Part shown: positions 1 to 5,597 of the stretch, in pieces
Layout: the number at the start of each line of letters is the position of its first letter
Position numbering within the stretch: the stretch's first letter is position 1
NCBI GenBank assembly: GCA_016199015.1
Contig: JACQHN010000534.1
Coordinates: forward strand, 1 to 6,295
Length of the DNA: 6,295 bases
Source of the DNA: Nitrospira defluvii
Lineage (GTDB): Bacteria; Nitrospirota; Nitrospiria; Nitrospirales; Nitrospiraceae
Direction: 5' to 3'
Program-made: the position numbers and the translations under genes
Notes under the pieces: model-generated
Told to the model about the DNA's origin: nothing
Seen by the model: the letters and a program-made list of their open reading frames with translations, nothing else
Databases searched by the model: none

Positions 1-1
1 C

Positions 2-214
2 GATGCGAGAACGCCGCTGGCGGACTTTTTCCGCATCCTGCTAGAGACCGAAAGAAAGAATGGTAAATACACACAAGGGCGAGAGACTGGTCCGTATGAC
101 GACTATTGTGTCGGTGGGCTCAGGAAAAGGCGGTGTCGGGAAAAGCGTCATGGCCGCCAACCTGGCCATGTTGCTTGCGCGGCATGGAAAACGAGTTGTG
201 CTGGCCGATCTTGA
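2..214 (+). CDS. Possible 3' end of an upstream gene (partial, doubtful)
   Basis: The first 60 bases look coding in frame 2: this frame reads TPLADFFRILLETERKNGK, has G or C in about two thirds of third positions, and resembles an amphipathic protein tail. The other two forward frames stop early, at 42-44 and 64-66. The difficulty is that frame 2 has no stop until 212-214, well inside the ATPase gene. Beyond about position 70 its translation is rich in Arg and Cys and looks like a shadow of the P-loop coding sequence. Either the upstream gene overlaps the ATPase gene by more than 100 bases, or the resemblance to coding is chance, or there is a sequence error. No function can be assigned. Confidence 0.22.
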   Translation, partial: DARTPLADFFRILLETERKNGKYTQGRETGPYDDYCVGGLRKRRCREKRHGRQPGHVACAAWKTSCAGRS

Positions 215-1025
215 TATCGGAGGCGCGGATGCCCATATCTTGTTCGGCATCCTACGCCCTCCCCTCACCTTGACCGACTTTGTCGAACGTCGTGTCGAGC
301 GCCTGGAGGATGTTCTCCAGCCAGTCTCGGCGCATCCCTTCCTCCACTTAATTCCCGGCACGGGCGACACGCTGGCGACGGCCAATCTTCCCTATGCCAA
401 GAAAAAACGGCTCATCCGTCACTTTCGGCAACTCCAAGCCGATGTGATCATCGTCGATATCGGCGCAGGCACGAGTTACCATGCGCTCGACTTTTTTCTC
501 ATGGCCGATCATTACCTGACAGTGGCCACTCCGGATCCGACCTCTGTCCTCGATCTGTATCGATTTATCAAGCTCGCTGCCATTCGCCGCGTCCTGTCGG
601 CGTTTTTGTCGCGGGATGCTGTCAGCGAGGCGCTTTCCGATCGCGATTTTTGCAGTATCGAGGAGGTCATTCAGGCTGTCGGAGACACTGATCCCAACGC
701 TCGAGAGACCGCGAGCCGGACGCTGCAAGGGTTTCAGCCCCACCTCATCGTCAACCGAGTATCGGGGAAATCACGTGTCAACGTGCTGCAGTTGAAGAAA
801 CTGTTGAAGGAATATGTCGGTGGAGACCTAATGATGTTGGGTGAGATTCCGGATGACCAGGCGATGACTCGTGCGGTTCGCAGTTATCTTCCGGTGGTTG
901 AATTTGAGCCGACTGCACCGGCGTCACTGGCCCTCGAGAAAGCGGCTCAGACCCTGCTCAGCATCATAACCAGCCCTGCCCCTGTGCTGTCCGAGAATCC
1001 TCTGCCACCTGAACAGGCCGCCTAA
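96..1025 (+). CDS. MinD/ParA-family P-loop ATPase
   Basis: This is a SIMIBI-class ATPase of the MinD/ParA/FlhG type, 309 residues from ATG 96. The start was chosen because family members begin a few residues before the P-loop; an in-frame ATG at 60 would add 12 residues, and neither start has a strong ribosome binding site. The deviant Walker A motif KGGVGKS lies at residues 11-17 (signature Lys11, Lys16), the switch/A' motif DLDIGGAD near 38-45, and Walker B VIIVDIGAG with Asp121. The segment DFFLMADHYLTVATPDPTS, followed by YRFIK, is typical of a MinD-like subfamily common in deltaproteobacteria. The N-terminal DQAxxLR activation motif of FlhG is not seen. The C-terminus is Pro-rich, without a clear MinD-type amphipathic membrane-targeting helix. 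These proteins form ATP-dependent dimers that position cell structures; the partner here is unknown. The gene converges with the PilZ gene, 12 bp away. The ATPase family is near certain, the cellular role is not. Confidence 0.93.
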   Translation: MTTIVSVGSGKGGVGKSVMAANLAMLLARHGKRVVLADLDIGGADAHILFGILRPPLTLTDFVERRVERLEDVLQPVSAHPFLHLIPGTGDTLATANLPYAKKKRLIRHFRQLQADVIIVDIGAGTSYHALDFFLMADHYLTVATPDPTSVLDLYRFIKLAAIRRVLSAFLSRDAVSEALSDRDFCSIEEVIQAVGDTDPNARETASRTLQGFQPHLIVNRVSGKSRVNVLQLKKLLKEYVGGDLMMLGEIPDDQAMTRAVRSYLPVVEFEPTAPASLALEKAAQTLLSIITSPAPVLSENPLPPEQAA

Positions 1026-1030
1026 AGGTG

Positions 1031-1052
1031 GGCGCAGTCAGTGCGCCGTTTT
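1031..1052 (+). terminator. Candidate terminator of the MinD-like gene
   Basis: A 6-bp GC-rich inverted repeat (GGCGCA, loop GTCAG, TGCGCC) begins six bases after the ATPase stop codon and is followed by GTTTT. This is a short but plausible intrinsic terminator on the plus strand. The hairpin also contains the stop codon of the converging PilZ gene. On the minus strand there is no comparable T-run, so it is less convincing in that direction. Confidence 0.5.
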
Positions 1053-1649
1053 CCTCGCCCGCAAACGTTCCGCTTGAACCTGAAGAATGTGACGAATAAT
1101 CAGTTCCTGATCGTCGCCCGCCAGTTCAACGAACTGCGTAGCGACATGGCATCCCACCTCTCCCTTTCCTGCCGTAGTTACTCGGATAATGCGTGCGGTC
1201 GTCTCAACCATGCTGAACGGCGGAAGAATGAGTTTGAGGGCCAACACATCATCCGCCTGGAATTGCCGCGGAGTATTGAATCCCACACCACCGGCACTGA
1301 TATCCACATTCGTCAGGCGTGCAATCTCCACACTTCCCGGGTGACTCTTCGCCAATGACTTGAGAATCGTCTCGAGCATCCAGTCGATCTTCGACACCCA
1401 CGGCAACAGAGGAGAGCCTGCGAAGGTTTCGCCTGCCCGAGCCAATAGATCCATCGTCGGTTTCGAGACGGCCGTGGCGATGGTGTCCTCCGTCGCCGGC
1501 GGCAGATAGAGATTCATGGCCGCTGCCGGCTCGTCGAACAGTCGATACTCGAGCAGCAGCCGGTCATCGATGCGCAACCATTCGCGCCGCTCTTCATTCT
1601 TAGGGTCTGAGTGGGAAATCCTGCACCATACGTCTCTTGGGGGAGTCAT
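1038..1649 (-). CDS. PilZ-domain protein, probable c-di-GMP receptor
   Basis: This 203-residue protein has both parts of the PilZ cyclic-di-GMP signature: an RxxxR motif at Arg22-Arg26 (ERREWLRIDDRL) and a DxSxxG motif at Asp116-Gly121 (NVDISAGGVGF). About 90 residues separate the two, far more than in a minimal PilZ domain. The insert (roughly 40-105) looks mostly helical and may form an oligomerisation element. After the second motif the sequence gives the expected beta strands (LALKLILP, TARIIRV, VATQFVEL) and a helical tail rich in Arg. The start has AGAGG six bases upstream. No signal peptide or membrane segment is seen, so a cytoplasmic location is likely. It is the last gene on the minus strand after the filament-assembly genes, which suggests a role in c-di-GMP control of motility, as for YcgR-like proteins; that role is inference. 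The 307-bp gap upstream leaves open whether it shares the flagellar transcript. Confidence 0.88.
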   Translation of the reverse strand: MTPPRDVWCRISHSDPKNEERREWLRIDDRLLLEYRLFDEPAAAMNLYLPPATEDTIATAVSKPTMDLLARAGETFAGSPLLPWVSKIDWMLETILKSLAKSHPGSVEIARLTNVDISAGGVGFNTPRQFQADDVLALKLILPPFSMVETTARIIRVTTAGKGEVGCHVATQFVELAGDDQELIIRHILQVQAERLRARKTAH

Positions 1650-1704
1650 GAATAGCCTCTTCTCTGAATAGAGGACATCGATGGGCCGCAGACTTTCAGC
1701 CAGG

Positions 1705-1902
1705 TCACGGTCCGAGCAAGGCGGATGAGATGTCGAGACCCCCGAAGGCCTCCTCTTGAATGAGGGGGACGATCGAGGAGCCGAACTTGAGCGGCTCCTG
1801 CTCGTATGAGCGGGAGTTCACTCGGGTGTGTGGGTATTGTGTCTGCCATCCGTGGCATATCGAGAGCGAGAAGTATGCTTCTAACCGGGAACGCCGATGC
1901 AC
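1705..1902 (-). CDS. Possible small protein or gene remnant, unrecognised
   Basis: An open minus-strand frame of 65 codons from GTG 1902, or 38 codons from GTG 1821, ends at TGA 1705, 55 bases before the PilZ start. Its last 38 codons show a pattern typical of real genes at this GC content: G or C at about 60% of first, 42% of second and 84% of third positions. The residues read naturally (YEQEPLKFGSS, then IQEEAFGGLDISSALLGP). Against it, neither GTG has a visible Shine-Dalgarno and I recognise no family. It may be a short unknown protein in the flagellar operon, the surviving 3' end of a decayed gene, or chance. The competing 70-codon frame at 1646-1858 has much less natural composition and is treated as a shadow. 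Confidence 0.27.
   Translation of the reverse strand: MHRRSRLEAYFSLSICHGWQTQYPHTRVNSRSYEQEPLKFGSSIVPLIQEEAFGGLDISSALLGP
1776..1799. repeat. 8-bp inverted repeat with 8-base loop
   Basis: AGGAGCCG (1776-1783) and CGGCTCCT (1792-1799) are perfect complements around the loop AACTTGAG. No T-tract follows on either side, so it is not a clear intrinsic terminator. It lies inside the possible small frame upstream of the PilZ gene, and could be an RNA hairpin, a protein-binding dyad, or a by-product of coding sequence. Confidence 0.5.
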
Positions 1903-1956
1903 ATATCAGGGTATAGGGTGACGCGCTTGCCGAGCGCCGCGAGGCTTCCAGAGCAG

Positions 1957-2301
1957 TTAGGCTTCACGATGCATCGCCCCTTGTGCGGGAGCCACCTGTC
2001 CGACGCTTTCCCGCAGACGCCGAAGGTGATGTTTTACCTGTGCGGTGTCGGCCAGCAGGCTGGAAATCGCGGCTTGCGCCACCAGCACCGCCGCACGGAC
2101 TTGTTCGTCTATGGCCAGCACACGTTGCGCCTCGGCTCGATCGAGTACGCATGTTTGCAGGCTGATTCCGCGCCTCGTGTAGCAGGCGTCTACTCGATCC
2201 CAGTCACCTGCTTGCGAGGCCTCAAAGGCTTGCTGTGTGAGAAGCTCAATGGACTGATTCTCGTGGAGTGATTTTGCCGAATGCGGGTTAGCTGCCGGCA
2301 T
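1957..2301 (-). CDS. fliT: FliT-like flagellar export chaperone
   Basis: This is a small helical protein of 114 residues. The segment IELLTQQAFEASQAGDWDRV matches the usual FliT style, an early helix ending in AGDWD followed by a helix with paired Arg residues (CYTRRGISLQ). The rest (VLAIDEQVRAAVLVAQAAIS and a Lys/Arg-rich helix) fits a small alpha-helical bundle. FliT proteins bind the cap protein FliD before export and, in enterics, also modulate FlhDC; only the chaperone role is expected here. The start at 2301 is preferred over ATG 2325 because it has AGGAAG nine bases upstream and overlaps the end of fliS by only 14 bases, an arrangement that suggests translational coupling. FliT sequences diverge strongly, so the call rests on length, helical pattern, the AGDWD segment and position directly after fliS. 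Confidence 0.72.
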   Translation of the reverse strand: MPAANPHSAKSLHENQSIELLTQQAFEASQAGDWDRVDACYTRRGISLQTCVLDRAEAQRVLAIDEQVRAAVLVAQAAISSLLADTAQVKHHLRRLRESVGQVAPAQGAMHREA

Positions 2302-2680
2302 GGGCCACCGCTTCCTGCCGAGCAACCACCTGCCAGCCGTCGCGCAATGTGGTCAGGCAGCGAATCGGTCCGTCCAGGTGCTTGCCATTGTGTCGGAGGT
2401 TGGCTTGAATACACTGTTGAACCATGTAGTCGTACAGCCGATGCAACGACAGGGCGATCTCCCCGCCCCGCTCAAAATCCAGGACGCTGGATAGTTCCCC
2501 GACGATGGCCATACTGCGATCGAGGAAACGGGCTTTGTCTTTGTAGTTGTTGATGAGAATGGCTTCTCGTGCCAGCTCTAATGATTGAATGGCGGAATCG
2601 TAGAGGAGCACGATTAATTGTACGCGGTTGGCGGTCATCACTTGAGTCTGCTGGTAGGCATGGGCGGCATTGGCAATCAT
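2288..2680 (-). CDS. fliS: Flagellin export chaperone FliS
   Basis: This 130-residue protein has the FliS hallmark near its N-terminus: AYQQTQVMTANRVQLIVLLY (residues 8-27), where the Tyr-Gln-Gln segment and the following helix form the flagellin-binding cap region. The segment continues YDSAIQSLELAREAI, then a helix with DRSMAIVGELSSVLDFERGGEIA and LHRLYDYM, all standard for the four-helix FliS fold. It binds the C-terminal D0 region of flagellin in the cytoplasm, blocks premature polymerisation and delivers flagellin to the export gate. Length is normal for the family. The gene starts 14 bases after the fliD stop, with TAGGG just upstream of the ATG, and its end overlaps the fliT-like gene, so these are probably co-transcribed. 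Confidence 0.96.
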   Translation of the reverse strand: MIANAAHAYQQTQVMTANRVQLIVLLYDSAIQSLELAREAILINNYKDKARFLDRSMAIVGELSSVLDFERGGEIALSLHRLYDYMVQQCIQANLRHNGKHLDGPIRCLTTLRDGWQVVARQEAVAHAGS

Positions 2681-2694
2681 GGTGACCCTATTGG

Positions 2695-4077
2695 TTATCT
2701 CAGCGCCTGAAGGGAGCTGCTTTGTCCTTGCAGTTTTTGTAACAGACCGTCCAGTTGTGCAAATTGCAGTCGAAGACGTTCCTCATATTGCGAGGCGACA
2801 TCCTCCTTGCGCCCTATCTCCGCGGTCAACTTGCTGATTTGTGCGGTAATGGAATTCTTCCGAATGGTGAAGGCCCCGCTGTCGACGCTATCGAGGAGGT
2901 CGACCGCCTGGGTGATACGTTGGGCGATGCCGATCGAAGTCGGTTGAGTGACGAACAAGGCCTTCGTGGCGGAATAGTTGCCGGCCAAGGCCGAGTCCAG
3001 CTTGGCGTCTTCAATCGTCACGGTGCCGTCACGCTCCGTTTTGAACCCCACGGCGCCCAAGGTCTTATATGTGGAGAGTTCACTTACCTCGCCTGAGAGC
3101 GCGCTGCGCAATTGCGTCAGCACGTTCTTTGCGGTGCTCTCGTTAAAAAAGCGCCCCCCGGTTTTCGTGGTGATGTCGTACGCGGTGCGCTCATTGACGA
3201 ACTTCACGATATCGTTATAGGCCGTCGCCAACGCTTTGATATTGGTTTTGACGGTCTCGGGGTCGGCATTGATGTTGACCGTCACGGGGTCGGTCGTGGT
3301 TTTTGCTTTCAGCGTCAGCGTCACATCCGGTATGGCATCGGTGATGACATTGCTTTCCCGCTGAATGGAGATGGTGGTTGCATCCGGATCTCCGATGACC
3401 AGGATGGCGTTCTGCCCGGCTTGCAGCGTATCGGAGCCACCTGTCCCGCTTGCGTTCAAGAAGTCGAGGGTCGTCGTGTCCGTCACGATCGTCACGGCAT
3501 TAGCCGCGCCTGACGCGGTCGCCGTGAGCGTCAACCGGTAGGCCGGGGTCGATTCAGTTCCGGTATTGATCACAGAGGCGGAGACGCCGGCTCCAAGATC
3601 GTTGATGGCCGAACGAAGGTCATCGAGTGTGGCGCCATCGTTGAGGGCGATACTTTGATTTGAACCTGATCCGACCTTGAAGGTGAAGGTTCCGGAACCG
3701 CCGGACACAATCGCGCCTGTTGTGTTGGAGAGGGCTTTGGCTGCTTTGTTCGTAATTTGATGGGCTTTGGCCAGCTGAGTGGCCTGGACGGTATAACTGC
3801 CTCTGGCGGCTCCTGCCGCGGCTTGGGCGCTTAATATTTTTTCGTCGCTGACACTGCTGTTGGATCGATCGAAACTATTGGGCGTTCGCAGCGCGTTCGC
3901 CGCGCTCTGGAGGGCGAGCAGCTTTGTCCCGAGGGATCCATAATCCGTGAGTTTCGTCTGGAGATCCTTCTTTTTCGACGTCAGTTTGTCGATCGGCAGG
4001 CGGTGAACTTTAGCCAACTCGGTGACGACTTGACCAAAGTCCACGCCATTGCCTAACCCGCCGAAACTAATCGCCAT
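2695..4077 (-). CDS. fliD: Flagellar filament cap protein FliD (HAP2)
   Basis: FliD forms the cap at the filament tip and helps incoming flagellin to fold. This 460-residue protein has the FliD N-terminal domain at about 1-100, beginning ISFGGLGNGVDFGQVV with the usual LTDYGSLGTKLLALQSA helix. A variable beta-rich region at about 120-215 follows. A flagellin IN-type motif lies near 221-258 (GQNAILVIGDPDATT, then ESNVITDAIPDVTLTLK). The FliD C-terminal domain starts near 278 (IKALATAYNDIVKFVNERT) and ends in a coiled-coil tail from about 405 (AQISKLTAEI, LRLQFAQLDGLLQKLQ), which corresponds to the D0 region. Length is typical. The start has AAAGGG five bases before the ATG. The gene lies between flaG (27 bases upstream) and fliS (14 bases downstream), the usual order. 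No cysteines, signal peptide or frame disruption are seen, as expected for an axial protein exported through the type III apparatus. Confidence 0.97.
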   Translation of the reverse strand: MAISFGGLGNGVDFGQVVTELAKVHRLPIDKLTSKKKDLQTKLTDYGSLGTKLLALQSAANALRTPNSFDRSNSSVSDEKILSAQAAAGAARGSYTVQATQLAKAHQITNKAAKALSNTTGAIVSGGSGTFTFKVGSGSNQSIALNDGATLDDLRSAINDLGAGVSASVINTGTESTPAYRLTLTATASGAANAVTIVTDTTTLDFLNASGTGGSDTLQAGQNAILVIGDPDATTISIQRESNVITDAIPDVTLTLKAKTTTDPVTVNINADPETVKTNIKALATAYNDIVKFVNERTAYDITTKTGGRFFNESTAKNVLTQLRSALSGEVSELSTYKTLGAVGFKTERDGTVTIEDAKLDSALAGNYSATKALFVTQPTSIGIAQRITQAVDLLDSVDSGAFTIRKNSITAQISKLTAEIGRKEDVASQYEERLRLQFAQLDGLLQKLQGQSSSLQALR

Positions 4078-4104
4078 GACATCCCTTTCATGTCGTGAAG
4101 AAGC

Positions 4105-4464
4105 CTACACCTTATGGTGCAGGAGCAGTCCGGTTGGAGTCTCCAGCCTCTTCGCTAGCTCGATGACTTCCTGTTGTGGAATCTGACGGATCACGGTGCC
4201 GGATTCCCCATCCAGAATCTTGACGATTACCCGATCAAGATCCGGATCGATTGAAAACTCGACTCGGGAATCCGCCTTCTGAAACACCTCACGCACGCGC
4301 GTGAGCGCCTGATCGAGTTCCTGCTTATTGACATCACTCTCAGACGACTGAGGCTCAGGTTTCTGTCCCTCAACGCTGCGAACAGCGGGATGCTGAGGAG
4401 TATTCTGGCTCGCATGAGTGGTGGCCGCGATGAGATCCTTGTGAATCGTAACATCTGGGACCAT
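4105..4464 (-). CDS. flaG: FlaG family protein
   Basis: This 119-residue protein has a polar, low-complexity N-terminal half (about 1-50, rich in Gln, Ser, Pro and Glu) and a conserved FlaG domain from about 55 to 119. The domain reads VEFSIDPDLDRVIVKILD, then GTVIRQIPQQEVIELAKRL and ends in TGLLL. The VIRQIP core is the most diagnostic element of the family. FlaG proteins are linked to filament stability and length in several bacteria, although the exact mechanism is not settled. The start is strongly supported by GGGAGG five bases before ATG 4464. The gene sits between fliC and fliD, a common arrangement, and follows the strong hairpin that separates it from fliC, so its expression may be lower than that of flagellin. 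Confidence 0.94.
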   Translation of the reverse strand: MVPDVTIHKDLIAATTHASQNTPQHPAVRSVEGQKPEPQSSESDVNKQELDQALTRVREVFQKADSRVEFSIDPDLDRVIVKILDGESGTVIRQIPQQEVIELAKRLETPTGLLLHHKV

Positions 4465-4487
4465 GTTACCTCCCTAGGATCGGTCCG

Positions 4488-4519
4488 CGGATAGCCCTCT
4501 CTTCTGAGAGGGCTATCCG
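4488..4519 (-). terminator. Strong hairpin between fliC and flaG (partial terminator or processing site)
   Basis: GGATAGCCCTCTC (4489-4501) and GAGAGGGCTATCC (4506-4518) are perfect 13-base complements around a four-base loop, and C4488-G4519 adds a fourteenth pair. After an unpaired A, three more pairs are possible (4485-4487 with 4521-4523). The hairpin starts about 12 bases after the fliC stop codon and ends just ahead of the flaG ribosome binding site. On the minus strand it is followed by GCGGACCG rather than a U-tract, so a classical intrinsic terminator is not supported. It more likely protects the 3' end of abundant fliC mRNA and allows partial read-through into flaG-fliD-fliS. Confidence 0.65.
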
Positions 4520-4531
4520 ACGGATGATGCC

Positions 4532-5359
4532 TTATCCTCGCAGCAGCGTCAGCGCCTGCTGTGGCAGCGAGTTGGCCTGAGCCAAGATCGCAATGCCGGA
4601 TTGCGTGAGGATCTGGTTCTTCGTGAACACAGATGTTTCATGGGCAATGTCCGCATCGCGAATGCGGGATTCCGCCGCCGTGAAGTTCTCGGCCGTGACG
4701 GTCAGGTTCTCAATCGCGACCTCGAACCGGGCCTGAATCGACCCGTAGTTCGCACGTGCGGTGGCCACCGTGCTGATGGCGCCATCGACAGTAGCGAGAA
4801 CCGCCTGCGCGGCCGCCGCAGTCGAGACGCTCGCCCCGGTCAATCCCACCGCTGCGACATCAAGGTCATTCAGCGCAACCGATAACGAGTTGCCCGTCCC
4901 GCTTTTGAACCCGATGAACACCGAGAAGGTGTTGCTGCTTCCGCTCAGCAGCGCTTGACCGTTGAATTCGGTCGTCGTCGCAATCCGATCGATTTCAGAG
5001 CGCAATGCGACAAATTCCTGATCCAGGTACGACCGCTCGGTCGATCCCACCGTACCGCTGGCTGATTGGGTCGCCAACTCGCGCAAACGAGACAGCAAAC
5101 TGCCGATCGACGCAGCGGCACCGTCGGCCACCTGTGTCAAGCTGATGCCGTCACTGGCGTTCCGGTTGGCTTGGTTAATACTGCGAATCTGTGCACGCAA
5201 GGTTTCGGATACGCCCAAGCCCGCAGCGTCATCCGACGCGCGGGTGATGCGCAATCCGGACGACAACCGCTCGACCGAACGACCCAGCTGGGCTTGATTG
5301 ATTCCAAGGTTCCGCTGTGCCGCCAGAGACGCGACGTTGGTATTGACGACTAATGCCAT
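4532..5359 (-). CDS. fliC: Flagellin FliC
   Basis: This is the structural subunit of the flagellar filament. The 275-residue protein is a short flagellin. The N-terminal D0/D1 region (about 1-140) starts VNTNVASLAAQRNL and carries the invariant LSSGLRI and DDAAGLGVSE segments. A small variable region follows (about 141-200), and then the C-terminal D1/D0 region (about 201-275) with ANYGSIQARFE, RIRDADIAHETS, KNQIL and AILAQANSLPQQALTLL. The stretch SRLRELATQ at 90-98 corresponds to the conserved D1 site recognised by TLR5 in enteric flagellins. There are no cysteines. The compact central region means the filament surface has little added domain. The start has AGGAGG nine bases upstream, one of the best ribosome binding sites in the window. 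Transcription probably starts at the sigma-28 element at 5493-5519. It is the first gene of the fliC-flaG-fliD-fliS-fliT cluster. Confidence 0.98.
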   Translation of the reverse strand: MALVVNTNVASLAAQRNLGINQAQLGRSVERLSSGLRITRASDDAAGLGVSETLRAQIRSINQANRNASDGISLTQVADGAAASIGSLLSRLRELATQSASGTVGSTERSYLDQEFVALRSEIDRIATTTEFNGQALLSGSSNTFSVFIGFKSGTGNSLSVALNDLDVAAVGLTGASVSTAAAAQAVLATVDGAISTVATARANYGSIQARFEVAIENLTVTAENFTAAESRIRDADIAHETSVFTKNQILTQSGIAILAQANSLPQQALTLLRG

Positions 5360-5487
5360 GACGTACTTCCTCCTGAAGGTTCTGCACGACTACCGGAGAA
5401 TCGTCAGCGTCCGTGCCGACGAGGTGGTAACGAGATCTGGTGAAGATGTGCGCACATCCACGCTGCTCCTTGTTACCGTATCGCTGT
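5360..5487 (-). promoter_or_regulatory. Structured fliC mRNA leader with CsrA-like GGA motifs
   Basis: The leader of about 127 nt, predicted from the promoter, holds four GGA motifs on the minus strand. These are CAAGGAGC (5465-5472), CGTGGATG (5455-5462), CACGGACG (5408-5415) and the Shine-Dalgarno AGGAGG (5369-5374). CACGGACG fits the CsrA consensus CANGGANG at all fixed positions, and its GGA lies in the 6-base loop of a 7-bp hairpin (5402-5421, one G-U pair). The Shine-Dalgarno AGGAG is the loop of a small CUUC/GAAG hairpin (5366-5378). A 14-base palindrome lies further 5'. The motifs and pairings are read from the sequence; regulation by CsrA is inferred from the known control of Bacillus hag mRNA. 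Confidence 0.45.
5417..5486. repeat. Nested dyad around a 14-bp perfect palindrome
   Basis: GATGTGCGCACATC (5445-5458) is a perfect palindrome. An outer pair, GGTAAC (5426-5431) and GTTACC (5472-5477), has exactly the same centre of symmetry (5451.5), and further pairs extend the dyad to about 5417 and 5486. It begins at the predicted fliC transcription start. It could be an operator for a dimeric regulator, a 5' mRNA hairpin, or part of an antisense RNA. Confidence 0.6.
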
Positions 5488-5492
5488 GCCCC

Positions 5493-5519
5493 TTATCGGC
5501 ACCCCATCAGGAAGACTTA
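5493..5519 (-). promoter_or_regulatory. Sigma-28 (FliA) promoter of fliC
   Basis: On the minus strand GCCGATAA (5493-5500) matches the sigma-28 -10 consensus at all eight positions. Exactly 11 bases upstream is TAAGTCTT (5512-5519), which matches TAAAGTTT at five of eight. I found no other full GCCGATAA on either strand in this window. The expected start is near 5486-5487, giving a leader of about 127 nt. Position directly upstream of flagellin, the classic class III target, supports the call. No match was found for a sigma-54 promoter here. Confidence 0.85.
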
Positions 5520-5597
5520 AGTGTTTCAAGAAGCACAAGAAATGTCTGCAACGAGAGGCAGTATCTGTTTGTGTGCCGTATCGAATAACAACGAACA

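Larger units (their letters stand above)
1650..1956 (-). other. 307-bp gap between fliT-like gene and PilZ gene
   Basis: This stretch has no recognisable gene. It holds an 8-bp inverted repeat at 1776-1799, a 5-bp GC hairpin just after the fliT-like stop (GCGCT at 1923-1927, AGCGC at 1933-1937, no T-tract), and a small minus-strand frame with coding-like composition (1705-1902, listed separately). A search of the minus strand for sigma-28 and sigma-54 elements ahead of the PilZ gene found only partial matches that lack the right spacing. The PilZ ribosome binding site lies at 1656-1660. Confidence 0.7.

Noticed and set aside
348..743. 131-codon minus-strand frame inside the MinD-like gene
   Set aside because: It is fully antisense to a clear ATPase with all Walker motifs, has no supported start, and no recognisable domain.
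1646..1858. 70-codon minus-strand frame overlapping the PilZ start
   Set aside because: It overlaps the PilZ ATG by a few bases, but its composition is rich in Arg, Pro and Ser and fits a shifted reading of the alternative small frame at 1705-1902.
1897..2271. 124-codon plus-strand frame over the fliT-like gene
   Set aside because: It is antisense to the chaperone gene, which has a ribosome binding site, coupling to fliS and a recognisable FliT pattern; the antisense peptide resembles no protein family I know.
3112..3513. 133-codon plus-strand frame inside fliD
   Set aside because: It lies wholly within the intact FliD gene on the opposite strand, and its composition (Arg, Gly and Asp rich, no recognisable motif) is that of an antisense shadow.
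5066..5353. 95-codon plus-strand frame within fliC
   Set aside because: It is a shadow of the conserved N-terminal region of flagellin, whose strong codon bias keeps the opposite strand open.
5544..5562. Possible sigma-54 element upstream of fliC
   Set aside because: TTGCA is present on the minus strand, but the required GG at -24 is absent, and a full sigma-28 -10 element lies closer to the gene.
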